NCBI RefSeq assembly: GCF_003112675.1
Contig: NZ_BFAY01000006.1
Location: 62,001 to 126,000, forward strand
Length of the DNA: 64,000 nucleotides
Direction: 5' to 3'
Source of the DNA: Leptospira johnsonii
GTDB taxonomy: Bacteria > Spirochaetota > Leptospiria > Leptospirales > Leptospiraceae
Both the position numbers and the translations under genes were made by a program. Positions within the stretch are counted from its first letter, which is position 1. Each line of letters begins with the position of its first letter. The notes under the pieces were generated by a model. It ran no database searches. It worked only from the letters and a program-made list of their open reading frames with translations, and was not told where the DNA came from. This document shows, one piece after another, positions 54,415 through 63,545 of this stretch.

Positions 54415-55707
54415 TTAAGGAAAATCCCACATCCTAACATCTACAAATAGAACATTTCCTTCTTCCATTCTTTTGGAATAAGTGACTAAGAGTAGATGAC
54501 TTTCCAGATCGTAATATGGATTACTTGCGATCCAACCGCCGGAAGAGTCTTTTGCATTTTTGTAAAATTGCTCCAAGAAATATGGTCTCCAACTCCAATT
54601 CCTTCCCACAAAGGAATCGTCTTCTAACATGCCAGAATCGGAGATCCCTGAATAGTTGGGAGAAAGTTGCCTTCCCTCATGATTGGTTACGTATATTCTA
54701 AAAACAGATTTTTCTAAAAGGTAAGAATTTCTTAATTTAATGGTCGCAATACCATCCGAATTGATCACTTCAATGCCGGAAGATTCCAATCGATCTTCCA
54801 GTTCCTTTTCCTTTTTAATCCTTCGTAATAGTTGGTATTTTTTATAATTAAAGAATAATTCATGAAGTTGGGAGAATCGGATGCTTAAACCGTTAATGTC
54901 CAGCAACTCTGGAGTCGGCTCTGCAAAATAAAAACCTTGTAAAAACCTGGCTCCATAAGTGAGAGCATTGTACAATTCGGTCTCGGTTTCCAAACCTTCG
55001 AATAAAAGGGAACAGCCTAAACTTTCGGCAAGTCTGGACAAAGTGAATAAGATCTCCTGAAAATTTCTAGAGGCCACCGAGCTACGGATGAGTCCCAAAT
55101 CCACTTTGATAATATCGGGATGTAAAGCGCCGATCCGATCCAGGTTAGAAGACTTGGATCCCAGGTCGTCTATCGCCACTAAAAATCCCGATCGTTTGTA
55201 TAGATTGATCAAAGGTTTTAGCTGGTCGATCTCTCCGGAAAAATGTTCTTCTACAATTTCAATCACAATCCGTTTCGGATCTAAACCGGAACTTTTTGCG
55301 ATTTGTAAAGTATAAGGTTCTTCGTCCGTTTTGGAGGAAAGATAATCCTGCATGAAAGAAGGAGAAATATTCAGGAAAAGTTTTGCTTTAGGATCGATGC
55401 CTGGAGCATTACTGATCTTCTCCACCGCTTTTTTGCGAATGGTTCTATCTATTTCTAGTTTAAGATTTTTGAATTCTATTCTTTCAGAGACGGAAAAAGA
55501 ATGAGGAATATCGGCTAAAAAGAAGGGCCCAAGGCTATGTACAATACCCTCCCTGTCTTTAAAACGGGCGAGAGCTTCGTAACCAAAGATAGAGTCTTTT
55601 TCAACAGACAAAATGGGCTGGAAGTACGGAACGATCTCACCTTCGGAAAACCATTCCCGCCATTTGGATGCATTCCAAGAAGCTCTTCCTTCACTCATTC
55701 TTAACAA
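54415..55707 (-). CDS. EAL-domain c-di-GMP phosphodiesterase, YkuI-like
   Basis: EAL proteins hydrolyse c-di-GMP. Of 430 residues, the EAL domain spans about 15-265. The catalytic signature is Y-E-A-L-A-R near 44-49, and the metal and catalytic residues are present: N in L-F-L-N-I near 115, E in V-I-E-I-V-E near 146, D-D-L-G near 183, K in I-I-K-V-D and E in F-E-G-L-E near 238. The C-terminal part (about 305-430) resembles the PAS/Cache-like YkuI_C domain (F-R-I-Y-V-T-N-H-E-G near 326, W-S-W-R-P-Y near 370). It is likely active. It is convergent with the PilZ-like gene. Confidence 0.87.
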   Translation of the reverse strand: MLRMSEGRASWNASKWREWFSEGEIVPYFQPILSVEKDSIFGYEALARFKDREGIVHSLGPFFLADIPHSFSVSERIEFKNLKLEIDRTIRKKAVEKISNAPGIDPKAKLFLNISPSFMQDYLSSKTDEEPYTLQIAKSSGLDPKRIVIEIVEEHFSGEIDQLKPLINLYKRSGFLVAIDDLGSKSSNLDRIGALHPDIIKVDLGLIRSSVASRNFQEILFTLSRLAESLGCSLLFEGLETETELYNALTYGARFLQGFYFAEPTPELLDINGLSIRFSQLHELFFNYKKYQLLRRIKKEKELEDRLESSGIEVINSDGIATIKLRNSYLLEKSVFRIYVTNHEGRQLSPNYSGISDSGMLEDDSFVGRNWSWRPYFLEQFYKNAKDSSGGWIASNPYYDLESHLLLVTYSKRMEEGNVLFVDVRMWDFP

Positions 55708-55793
55708 TAAAATGAAAACCCTGCAAGAAGGATCAAGAATTTAAAATCAAAAGTTCAGATCTGAAGATAAAAGAAGAATGAGGGCTACTGAAA

Positions 55794-57446
55794 TTAGTAA
55801 CCGACTCCTAGTCCACAACCGAAACCTTCAGGAATACCCACCCACGGAGTTCTAGGCTCGGAATTTCGGATCAAATTTCTATTCCCGCCTAAGTTTTCTC
55901 GGAGAATTTCCATAAATCTCTCTTTTGTGAAAAGGTCTTCCGATTCGGTTAACAATTTCAATCGATCATAGTATACTTTCAGATCCGGATCTTGGATCTT
56001 GTTTTGTCCGGAGGAAACAGATTCCAAGTATCCTAAAGGAATATTTCGAGTAAAATGCCCTACTCTCCAATTAGAAACTGATTTCAATTTACTTAATAAA
56101 GGGTCTGTTAAAGCGTTTGAGTCCACAATCTTACGATCTTGTCCCGCAAAATAACCGTAAAAGCCTACGTTGATCGTGGCGCAGGCCTTATCAGGTTCGT
56201 TAGGAGCCTTTTTAAACTTTCTACCGGCTTCTGCCCAGCCATGAGTTGGGAATTCCCGGAATTGGACGGAACGCAGAAAGTTCGTGCTTCTAAAATAAGC
56301 ACCTTTTTCGTCCTGGATCTCTCCGTCATTTCTAAGTCTTGTATAGTCTTTTGTAATATACAAATAAGAGTTTTGGTTTAACAAGAATAAGGCGACAAAA
56401 AATAGAACGCCCACTCTAGGAAGATATGAGGGTGAAAGCTCCGAAAGTAAGAACACGCAGGCCACAAAAGGAAGAGCAAAAAATCTTCCCGACATAAAAT
56501 CCCCGCCTATGGAGCAAACATATAGAATATAAAGCCCAATGCCGGAAGAAAGAGCAGCCTCCAAAAACTTCTTTTTCCAGATGAAATAAGGTAAAAGTAA
56601 AATCGCAATGGCAATCGCAACCGAAGTAAAAAGATCCCAGCGAAAACTATTTTCCAAATAGTCCAGACCATAAGGCCAAAGATGAGAAACGGTAAGATCC
56701 GTGTTCAATTTTGCATATGCGGTATTCGGGAACAGATATCCGTAATATACCAATGAAAATCCAGACCAGAGAAGAATAGGTAGAAGTCCCAAAACTGCTG
56801 CACCTATGAATCTACCCCAAGATTTTCTCTCTTTTACAGGTTTGTACAGGTATAAAAGAAATGGGAGTCCAAAAAGAATCGTGTCCTGTCTGTTCAGATA
56901 AGATAAGGAAAGATAAAAAAAGAAAAGAAGAAGGTCCTGCAAATCGCATCGTTTCTCCAGATCGAAGGCCTTATTTAAAAACAAAACTATAAGCAGAAAA
57001 GACAGAGGGTTTTCCAAACCGGAACTAGAAAAATCCACGAACGCCCTGGAAGTGAGTAATACCAAAAGAATCCAAGAGGCCGAAAGATAGCCTTCTTTTT
57101 TTTCAAAGCGAGAAATGAGAAGATAAGAAGTCGCACCAACACAAATCCAGGAAAGAATTAAAGAAGAATAATATACTGGAATCTTCCAAAAGGAAAGAAA
57201 GATCAGACCGAATAACCAAAGAGGATGAGTATAAGCCTGGACTCTTTCATAAGTATTCCATCTCAAGCCCTGCCCATTTAAAAAATTCTCCACAGTCCTA
57301 AAACTGATATAAGCATCTTCTGTTACCCAGGAGTTCACGATCATCACATAAGCAAATAAAATACAGGAGATCGGAAAAAAGAATTTAGGAAGAGGCTTTT
57401 GGAAGAAGGATCGGATCTTTTCTAAAAGAGGAACCACTTCTTCCAA
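55794..57446 (-). CDS. Polytopic GT-C-type glycosyltransferase-like protein
   Basis: The 550-residue protein has ten to twelve membrane helices and an early acidic loop V-T-E-D-A-Y-I-S-F-R near 40-49, followed by R-W-N-T-Y-E-R-V-Q-A-Y-T-H-P near 58-71. This is the pattern of GT-C enzymes that use lipid-linked sugars. A soluble C-terminal region (about 375-550) follows. The donor and acceptor are unknown. It is divergent from another GT-C-like gene, 112 bases away. Confidence 0.72.
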   Translation of the reverse strand: MEEVVPLLEKIRSFFQKPLPKFFFPISCILFAYVMIVNSWVTEDAYISFRTVENFLNGQGLRWNTYERVQAYTHPLWLFGLIFLSFWKIPVYYSSLILSWICVGATSYLLISRFEKKEGYLSASWILLVLLTSRAFVDFSSSGLENPLSFLLIVLFLNKAFDLEKRCDLQDLLLFFFYLSLSYLNRQDTILFGLPFLLYLYKPVKERKSWGRFIGAAVLGLLPILLWSGFSLVYYGYLFPNTAYAKLNTDLTVSHLWPYGLDYLENSFRWDLFTSVAIAIAILLLPYFIWKKKFLEAALSSGIGLYILYVCSIGGDFMSGRFFALPFVACVFLLSELSPSYLPRVGVLFFVALFLLNQNSYLYITKDYTRLRNDGEIQDEKGAYFRSTNFLRSVQFREFPTHGWAEAGRKFKKAPNEPDKACATINVGFYGYFAGQDRKIVDSNALTDPLLSKLKSVSNWRVGHFTRNIPLGYLESVSSGQNKIQDPDLKVYYDRLKLLTESEDLFTKERFMEILRENLGGNRNLIRNSEPRTPWVGIPEGFGCGLGVGY

Positions 57447-57558
57447 AGAAACATTCGGAATCTAAGTGTCATTCAGAATTCGGACGCTAAAGAATGGTCC
57501 AAAACTTTCTTTGGGGATTTCTTCTTGACCCTGGATTTTCCCGAGGCTTCTTAGCAGA

Positions 57559-59088
57559 ATGTTGAATCGTCTTCTTTTCCGGGTCTCTTCCTTTACCGGC
57601 AAGTCTTCAGGCTTTCTGATTTTTGGAACGGTATTCTTGTCCATATTTCTGGCATGGCAATACCAAACAGGGATCCGGGTCGGGGATGGAGCGATCAAGC
57701 AGCAACAACTTGCAGACCTTCTACAAAACGGTTTTCCGGATTTTTCCTGTAGATACTCCGGAAAAGAAATAGATCCAGAATTTAGATTTTTGCCTTTGGA
57801 TCTCAAAAAAGGGTCCACCATGACCCATGTTTATAAAGGAAAATGTTATTATGTTTTTCCTTTTTATTATACAGCGATCCAGTATCCCTTCGCTTATTTT
57901 TTCGGAAGATTCGGAAGTTTCTTCTTATCTTTAATCTTTGGAGTTTTAACTTTAAGAGCATTGTTCCAAATTGGCGAACTACTAGGACTGAAGGAAAAAT
58001 CTAAGTTTTTCTTTTTGATCTTACTACTCTTAGGTTCCGCATTCAGTTTATTCTCCACGGACCTTTCCGAAACGGTTTTAGCAATCTACGGAGTGACCCA
58101 AGGGATCTATTTTTTACTCAAAGAAGAAGGATCTTCCAGATCCACGGACCTAGTATTTGCAGGCGGATTTTTCGGATTTGCGGCATTCTTTCGACAAGAA
58201 ACGATCTTATTGGCAGCCAGTCTCTCCTTAGTTTATGCTTTTAGAATATTCAGAAATCCAAAAACAGCCTTGTTTCCATTTACTTTTGGGACTTTTTTGA
58301 TCCTCCAAGCTGTGATCAATTATTCTGTGGTTGGACATCCTTTAGGCTCCAGAGGATATCTGCAAGAATCCTCTTCTTATGAATTCGTTTCTCAGATCTA
58401 TTACCTAGGTCAATTGGTGTTTTTAGGGAATGGTTCTTTGGGATTATTGGGAGCCTATCCTGCCTTAGCGTTTATCGTTTTATGGAGACCAAAATCGGAT
58501 CCTTTAACTCGGACCTTATACGGATTAGGGATATTTATACTCCTCTCAGGTTTTTTGACTTCTACCAGATTTTGGCAAGGAGTATTATTCGGGCCTAGGT
58601 TCTTAATGACCATTCTCCCCTTTTTACTTTTGTTCCTATTTTCCATCTTAGAAAAAAATTGGGAGAAGCTTAGTAAACCATTCCAGATTACAGCCATCCT
58701 TCTTCTTTCTTACTCTATCGTAGGTGGAATCGTATTCGACAGGTTATATTACAAATTTACGAAGTCGGTCGTGACTGAGCAAAGAGAACTCAGCGATCAC
58801 ACTTCCAAAACTGTGATCTACAGAAAAGGTTCCGTATTCTTACCTCCCAATTCGTTCAGAGAAGAAAGAGAAGTATACGAAATCGATTCAGCTGAATCCT
58901 TTGATGTACTTTTAGAAAAATTGTATGGGCTCGGAAGGACCCAAGTAACTGTAGTCGGCTTTAAGGATTCTTATCCGAAAGAAATTTTGGTCCCTAAATC
59001 GGAACATTTTGAATTTAAGAACAGGACATTCTACCAAAGTCCGTCGATTAATATGGAGACTTTAGAGTTTTCTAAAATAGCAAAGTGA
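57559..59088 (+). CDS. Polytopic glycosyltransferase-like membrane protein
   Basis: The 509-residue protein has about ten to twelve membrane helices and a first extracytoplasmic loop with G-D-G-A-I-K near 43-48. It resembles Leptospira proteins listed as a putative glycosyltransferase family (LA_3751/LA_3752-like). A C-terminal soluble segment starts near 405. It could supply sugars for surface glycans. No catalytic acidic pair was confidently assigned. Confidence 0.65.
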   Translation: MLNRLLFRVSSFTGKSSGFLIFGTVFLSIFLAWQYQTGIRVGDGAIKQQQLADLLQNGFPDFSCRYSGKEIDPEFRFLPLDLKKGSTMTHVYKGKCYYVFPFYYTAIQYPFAYFFGRFGSFFLSLIFGVLTLRALFQIGELLGLKEKSKFFFLILLLLGSAFSLFSTDLSETVLAIYGVTQGIYFLLKEEGSSRSTDLVFAGGFFGFAAFFRQETILLAASLSLVYAFRIFRNPKTALFPFTFGTFLILQAVINYSVVGHPLGSRGYLQESSSYEFVSQIYYLGQLVFLGNGSLGLLGAYPALAFIVLWRPKSDPLTRTLYGLGIFILLSGFLTSTRFWQGVLFGPRFLMTILPFLLLFLFSILEKNWEKLSKPFQITAILLLSYSIVGGIVFDRLYYKFTKSVVTEQRELSDHTSKTVIYRKGSVFLPPNSFREEREVYEIDSAESFDVLLEKLYGLGRTQVTVVGFKDSYPKEILVPKSEHFEFKNRTFYQSPSINMETLEFSKIAK

Positions 59089-59106
59089 TATTAATCAAAT
59101 CTCTTG

Positions 59107-59128
59107 CCGTGTAGGAACTCCAACACGG
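59107..59128. repeat. Dispersed intergenic palindrome, copy 3
   Basis: The arms CCGTGT and ACACGG flank A-GGAACTCC-A, so the 22-bp site is an imperfect palindrome whose core (59111-59124) reads GTAGGAACTCCAAC. It lies between two convergent genes and belongs to the same family as copies at 12439, 41259 and 63123. Confidence 0.55.
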
Positions 59129-59192
59129 CATTAGAGTTAAATGCACTCGATGGTAGAATTCCTCTACACCATTTCACTCATCATCACCTCGC

Positions 59193-59213
59193 GCGCAGGA
59201 GTTCCTGCACGCG
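59193..59213. repeat. Dispersed intergenic palindrome, copy 4
   Basis: The core GCAGGAGTTCCTGC (59195-59208) has perfect 6-bp arms around GT, with an outer CGCG extension. It lies 67 bases from copy 3 in the same convergent spacer. The pair may form a terminator-like structure for both genes, although no T-tract is present. Confidence 0.55.
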
Positions 59214-59229
59214 GCTCAATAGTGAGGTT

Positions 59230-60723
59230 TTATTTTCCCCAGACCCTTCTAAACAAATCCGACTCTAATAGATTTTTCGGATCTAGTTTCTTTTTCATGG
59301 CCCTGAACTTTTCCAGGTTCTGTTTAGGCATGGATCTTCTGTAAACTTCGGGACGAAGAGTGCTATCTTTTGCAAAATAGAATCTTCCTCCATTCTTCAC
59401 TACGATCTCATCCAGTTCTTTAGCAAGTTCCCAAAGTTTCGTTTTATTTCCTTTGGTGACTGGAAAGTCCATAGCCATCGAATAACCGTCTACTGCATGA
59501 GTGAGTAAAAACTTGTCAGGTCTATGCTTCTTAAAGACTGCAAGCCAGTTCACGATCCCTCTTTTTTGGCAAATACTAAGGATCTCTTCGAAACCTTTCA
59601 CTGCGTTCTCTTTCGGAATAAAACTTTGGTATTGGATCATCGCACCAGGCTTGTACATAAATTTCCAATTCGGAACATAGTCCAAAAGAAAAGCGTATTC
59701 CGCATGTCCTTGCTGATAAGGTTTATTATTGTTTAAAAATCCGGAGATCCATTTTCCGAAGTTCACAAATCTCATTCCAAGTTTATTGCTGAAAGGATAC
59801 ATGAACAACCACATCCAAGACTTAGGAATGATCCCTAAGAATGTGCTTGGCAAAATTTGGTTTTCCAATTTGCAATTTTCAGGAAACCCAGGATCCTCTC
59901 CCGCTTTTAGATGGACTGCTTTGTGGATCTGGCCTCTTCCCAGGGCTTTTCCGGAAGCAAATGAATCCACCCAACCAACTAAATAGTCGGATTGTTTATA
60001 TTCTCTTTCGAAATAATCGTACATCTCTTGGAGGTTTGCGGTATTCACCGGCCAAACCTTCATCTTGCCAGAGTAGATTTTTTTCAGTTTGATCGTAACC
60101 GTTAAAAATGCTCCGAGCATTCCGAAACCGGAAATCGCGGAATAAAATATATCCGAATTCTTTTTGGGGGTACAAACGGATTCTTTTCCGTCAGGACTTA
60201 AAAATGTAAATTCTTGGATATGATCTCCGATTGGCCCAACAGCAAAGTTATTCTTTCCATGAATATTCATAGAAAGCGCTCCGCCTAAAGTTGGGAACAT
60301 TGTTCCACTTACAACGGGAGGCCAATATCCTCTTTCGATCCCGAACTCCCAAAGTTGTTTAATGGTAACTCCGGACTCAGCGACCAAGATCCCTGTTTTA
60401 GGATCAAAGGACAAGATCTTGTTAAAATTACGAATATCTACTACGATCCCTTTCTCGTTTGTAGCTGCATCGCCATAACTGCAGCCACCACCTCTAAATG
60501 CGACCTTTGTGTTCGTATCTCTTGCATAAGAGAATAGATCTTTAAAGTCCTGGATGGATGTAGGTAAAAAAACCTTACTATTGGAGAAATGGTTCATCCC
60601 CCATGCTTCCACCTTTTGGACAGGACTTAAACGGGACTCGAACTCTTTCAGATCGAAGCCTGCTTTTTTAGCTTTGGGAGATGTCTTTTTTTTAACGGTC
60701 TTTTTCTTAGAGGCAGTTGCCAT
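59230..60723 (-). CDS. DprE1-like FAD-dependent oxidase
   Basis: DprE1 oxidises decaprenyl-phosphoryl-ribose in mycobacteria. The 497-residue protein matches that family. It has the FAD-binding [11 protein letters not shown] at 78-88, [13 protein letters not shown] at 147-159, whose histidine corresponds to the conserved H-G-K-N site, and the C-terminal F-Y-F-A-K-D-S and [10 protein letters not shown]. The position equivalent to the mycobacterial cysteine before V-D-F-P is alanine (S-M-A-M-D-F-P near 414-420). A lysine-rich tail (6-20) precedes the domain. It follows a DprE2-like SDR by 18 bases. The actual substrate in Leptospira is unknown. Confidence 0.8.
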   Translation of the reverse strand: MATASKKKTVKKKTSPKAKKAGFDLKEFESRLSPVQKVEAWGMNHFSNSKVFLPTSIQDFKDLFSYARDTNTKVAFRGGGCSYGDAATNEKGIVVDIRNFNKILSFDPKTGILVAESGVTIKQLWEFGIERGYWPPVVSGTMFPTLGGALSMNIHGKNNFAVGPIGDHIQEFTFLSPDGKESVCTPKKNSDIFYSAISGFGMLGAFLTVTIKLKKIYSGKMKVWPVNTANLQEMYDYFEREYKQSDYLVGWVDSFASGKALGRGQIHKAVHLKAGEDPGFPENCKLENQILPSTFLGIIPKSWMWLFMYPFSNKLGMRFVNFGKWISGFLNNNKPYQQGHAEYAFLLDYVPNWKFMYKPGAMIQYQSFIPKENAVKGFEEILSICQKRGIVNWLAVFKKHRPDKFLLTHAVDGYSMAMDFPVTKGNKTKLWELAKELDEIVVKNGGRFYFAKDSTLRPEVYRRSMPKQNLEKFRAMKKKLDPKNLLESDLFRRVWGK

Positions 60724-60741
60724 TTTTAGATCACCTTTTCC

Positions 60742-61470
60742 TTAAACGGAAAGTCTTCTGAAAATAAAAGAAGGGATAAGTCGAATGATCAAAGAGACCA
60801 AGGCCCAACGAGCAGGCACGTAGAAGTTCTCTTTTCCCGCATTCACTTTTTCTAATATGACTTGTGCAGCTTCTTTAGCAGTGATGAGCCACATAAGACC
60901 GGGCAGACCTTCCGTCATTGGAGTTTGGATCATACCAGGTTTTACTGTTACAACTTGAACACCTTTCACCGCTAAACGATTACGTAAAGCTTCTAGGTAA
61001 GTGGACATTCCCGCTTTAGATGCGTTATAAACCGGATTTCCTCTACGGCCTCTGTCACCTGCGATGGAAGAGATACCAATAATTTTGCCGGCCTTCTTCT
61101 CTTGGAAATATGTAGCTGCGGAATCCAACCAAGCCACACAACCTAAAAGATTCACTTCTAACATTTCTAAGTCTTTATCGACTGGAAATTCGTCTGCTCC
61201 TACTCTATGCATCACACCGGAAGCGTAATAAATTTCGTCCAAGCCGCCTAAAGCTTTTACAGCCTTAGCAAATTCTCCCGGGACCTTTGAGTATTCCGTT
61301 ACGTCATGTTTGACGAATAAGTTTTTACCTTTGGAGGAAGAAGGAAGTTTTTTCAGTTCCTTCTCTCTTCTTGCAAAGGCAGCGACCTGATGTCCCTGTT
61401 CGATCAATTGAGATGCAATTTCTTTTCCGATACCGCTAGAAGCGCCTACTACGATGATCTTTTTAGCCAT
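60742..61470 (-). CDS. DprE2-like short-chain dehydrogenase
   Basis: From ATG 61470 (242 residues) this SDR has [10 protein letters not shown] near 7-16, Y-A-S-G-V near 84, the serine in G-I-S-S-I-A-G near 132 and Y-N-A-S-K near 147. A C-terminal hydrophobic and basic segment ([14 protein letters not shown]) may contact the membrane. In mycobacteria such an SDR reduces the DprE1 product to the arabinose lipid. The longer frame back to 61623 overlaps the upstream gene and lacks family sequence; AAGG sits five bases before the chosen ATG. Confidence 0.78.
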   Translation of the reverse strand: MAKKIIVVGASSGIGKEIASQLIEQGHQVAAFARREKELKKLPSSSKGKNLFVKHDVTEYSKVPGEFAKAVKALGGLDEIYYASGVMHRVGADEFPVDKDLEMLEVNLLGCVAWLDSAATYFQEKKAGKIIGISSIAGDRGRRGNPVYNASKAGMSTYLEALRNRLAVKGVQVVTVKPGMIQTPMTEGLPGLMWLITAKEAAQVILEKVNAGKENFYVPARWALVSLIIRLIPSFIFRRLSV

Positions 61471-61544
61471 ACCAACCTTTCTGGGGCGTAAGGCCAGTAT
61501 GACAAGCCTGATTTGGGGGGTTTTATAAGAAGAATGACCCAGGT

Positions 61545-62342
61545 TTAAGTACCTGCTCGTTTGTCTCCGTTGGGACCATTCTCCAAAATATAATCGGAAA
61601 GAAAAGATCCGCTTTCTTTCCAAACACCAGTACTACGATCTAAAATTTCAGAAGGCCTCCAGTTCTTTTTGTAATCCATCTTAGGATGCCCCGGAAGAAA
61701 AAGACCCAATTGAAATTCTTTAAATCCATTCTCCTTCGCCCATAGAATAGAAGAAAGGATCAGAAAATTTCCCAAACTTCTTTTACTTTCTTCCGGATCA
61801 AAAACGGAATATACTGCAGACACTGTCTCAAGTCCTAAGTCCAATAAGATCCAACCTAAAAGTATATCCTTTTTATAAAGAAGAAGTTCCGTAGAATTAT
61901 TAGAACCCTCGTACATCTGAAATTTCATGTTCTTCAAAATTTCGGATTCCGATTCTCCATAAGATCCTTCATGACGGGATTTTTGGTATTTAAGATATAA
62001 ATTCTTTTTTTCAGCATCGATAAGCGGCAGAGAAATTTTTAAGGTTAGATCGTTATTCTTTTTGATCATCCTTTTGTGATTCGAACTAGGAAAAAAATCA
62101 TGCAACAAAACCCGATAGCTCAGACAATGAGAACATTGGGAACAATTGGTTCTATAAAAGAAATTGCCGGACCTTCTGAAACCAAAACGAAAAAGATCAT
62201 CTAAAATTTCAGGAGGAAGTTTTTCCTTAGAGAAGAAACCCTTCACCTTGGAATTCCGATCCGGATAATAGGCGCATTCCGACTCTGGAGTTTCCGGAAG
62301 AGAATTTAAGAATTCAAAATAGTCCAGCCCCATGTTTGCCAT
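61545..62342 (-). CDS. bpt: Aminoacyl-tRNA-protein transferase (Bpt/ATE family)
   Basis: Bpt adds leucine, or arginine in the eukaryotic relatives, to N-terminal Asp/Glu and marks proteins for N-degron degradation. The 265 residues show the N-terminal C-A-Y-Y-P near 20 and the cysteine set [13 protein letters not shown] near 65-77. The acyltransferase-type remainder holds Y-S-V-F-D-P-E near 175. It heads the three-gene run bpt-DprE2-like-DprE1-like. The spacing of 74 bases to the next start allows separate expression. Confidence 0.85.
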   Translation of the reverse strand: MANMGLDYFEFLNSLPETPESECAYYPDRNSKVKGFFSKEKLPPEILDDLFRFGFRRSGNFFYRTNCSQCSHCLSYRVLLHDFFPSSNHKRMIKKNNDLTLKISLPLIDAEKKNLYLKYQKSRHEGSYGESESEILKNMKFQMYEGSNNSTELLLYKKDILLGWILLDLGLETVSAVYSVFDPEESKRSLGNFLILSSILWAKENGFKEFQLGLFLPGHPKMDYKKNWRPSEILDRSTGVWKESGSFLSDYILENGPNGDKRAGT

Positions 62343-62398
62343 GATACGGATCCATTTTTACATTGCCAAACCAAAGCCTCCGAAGGATAGGACTATTG

Positions 62399-62710
62399 AT
62401 GGTATTTGGTTTAATAATGGATCATCCGGCACGTTGGAACGCTTATAGATTGGCTTTCGGATTCACGGTCCTCAGCTATCTTTTTTATTTTTTATCCCTT
62501 CCTTTCGTTCTGTTCGCTTTATTAGGAGCCGGACTTTTCTGCCTGATCGGAGGGTTATTCTTCCCTCATGTATTCGATCATTTGTATCGGAGATTCCAAT
62601 TTTTGGTATTAGGAATACTCTCATTTTTCTTTTCACTATTGGTCCTGATCGGATATCTAATTTTCTGGAGACCTTTCCAATTCGTGTTCGGATCTAAAAA
62701 CCGAGAATAA
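62399..62710 (+). CDS. Small two- to three-helix membrane protein
   Basis: The 103-residue protein has hydrophobic helices at about 18-37, 40-60 and 68-90, and a basic tail. The ATG at 62399 has AGGA six bases upstream; a TTG at 62363 and an ATG at 62417 are alternatives. It resembles small SxtJ-like membrane proteins in size and pattern, but no firm family call is made. It overlaps no gene and leads directly into rnhA, four bases downstream. Confidence 0.55.
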   Translation: MVFGLIMDHPARWNAYRLAFGFTVLSYLFYFLSLPFVLFALLGAGLFCLIGGLFFPHVFDHLYRRFQFLVLGILSFFFSLLVLIGYLIFWRPFQFVFGSKNRE

Positions 62711-62714
62711 TCCT

Positions 62715-63110
62715 GTGAAAAAGTTCAAAATATATTGCGACGGTGCTTCCAAAGGAAATCCGGGACCTTCTTCTATTGGGGTTGCCGTTTACGAGGGAGA
62801 AACAGAGGTCCATTCCATTTCCCGTAGGATCTCCGACGGAACCAATAATATGGCAGAATGGGCCGCTCTGGAAGCAGGAGTAGAATATTGCCTCTCCCAA
62901 GACGCAGGCGAAGTTACAGCCTATCTGGATTCCGAGCTGGTAGTAAAACAATTCAAGGGGGAATACAAGGTCAAATCCCCTCACTTGCAAGTTGCAAAAG
63001 AAAAGGTCAAAGTTCTCACTTCTAAACTCAAACTATTCTCCATCCATCATGTCCTCAGGGAAAAAAACAAAAGAGCGGATAAACTAGCTAATCTAGCTTT
63101 CGAATCTTAA
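62715..63110 (+). CDS. rnhA: Ribonuclease HI
   Basis: RNase HI cuts the RNA strand of RNA-DNA hybrids. The 131 residues start with GTG and have all four acidic catalytic positions: D9 in Y-C-D-G-A-S-K-G-N-P-G-P, E in N-N-M-A-E-W near 55, D in Y-L-D-S-E near 76 and D in K-R-A-D-K-L near 122. No N-terminal hybrid-binding domain is present. It sits four bases after the small membrane protein gene. Confidence 0.94.
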   Translation: MKKFKIYCDGASKGNPGPSSIGVAVYEGETEVHSISRRISDGTNNMAEWAALEAGVEYCLSQDAGEVTAYLDSELVVKQFKGEYKVKSPHLQVAKEKVKVLTSKLKLFSIHHVLREKNKRADKLANLAFES

Positions 63111-63122
63111 ACTGACCGCCCG

Positions 63123-63136
63123 GTTGGAATTCCTAC
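63123..63136. repeat. Dispersed intergenic palindrome, copy 5
   Basis: GTTGGAATTCCTAC is identical to the core at 12439-12452 and again is followed by AAAA. It lies 13 bases past the rnhA stop, before the next lipoprotein gene. Confidence 0.6.
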
Positions 63137-63185
63137 AAAATAAAAAATGGTTTCCTTATCCGCTTCTTTCTAAAAAATTCTTAGG

Positions 63186-63545
63186 ATGAGTTCTCGAAAG
63201 TTCTTACTTCCGATCTGCTTTAGCTTTCTTGGCTTTCTCATTTTATCTAACTGTAAGGCAAGTATCTTAGACAAAATGTTAGAGCTGAAAAAAGAAGGAA
63301 AGTATTTGGAACTGGCCATCCTGTGTAACGAACATACGGACGAAGAATACAAAGAGATCTGCAATACTGCCTGGGACGAAACAGGAAGAAAGATCGACCA
63401 AATCCTTTCCCAGCAAGCGGACCTTCCCTTCTTAAGAGTCTCTGTAGACCAAAAGACCAAAAAACAGGTAGAAGAAATTTTTTCCAAGAACCCTGCACTC
63501 AAAGAGCGTTATCTATCGATTTGGAAGAAGATCGTCCAGGAATGA
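63186..63545 (+). CDS. Small lipoprotein of unknown function
   Basis: The 119-residue protein has a lipoprotein signal ending F-L-I-L-S-N-C (C23), the spirochaete-style box with Asn before the cysteine. A short, charged, mostly helical mature part follows with cysteines in L-C-N-E and I-C-N-T. No family was recognised. Its TGA stop overlaps the ATG of cca by three bases. Confidence 0.7.
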   Translation: MSSRKFLLPICFSFLGFLILSNCKASILDKMLELKKEGKYLELAILCNEHTDEEYKEICNTAWDETGRKIDQILSQQADLPFLRVSVDQKTKKQVEEIFSKNPALKERYLSIWKKIVQE

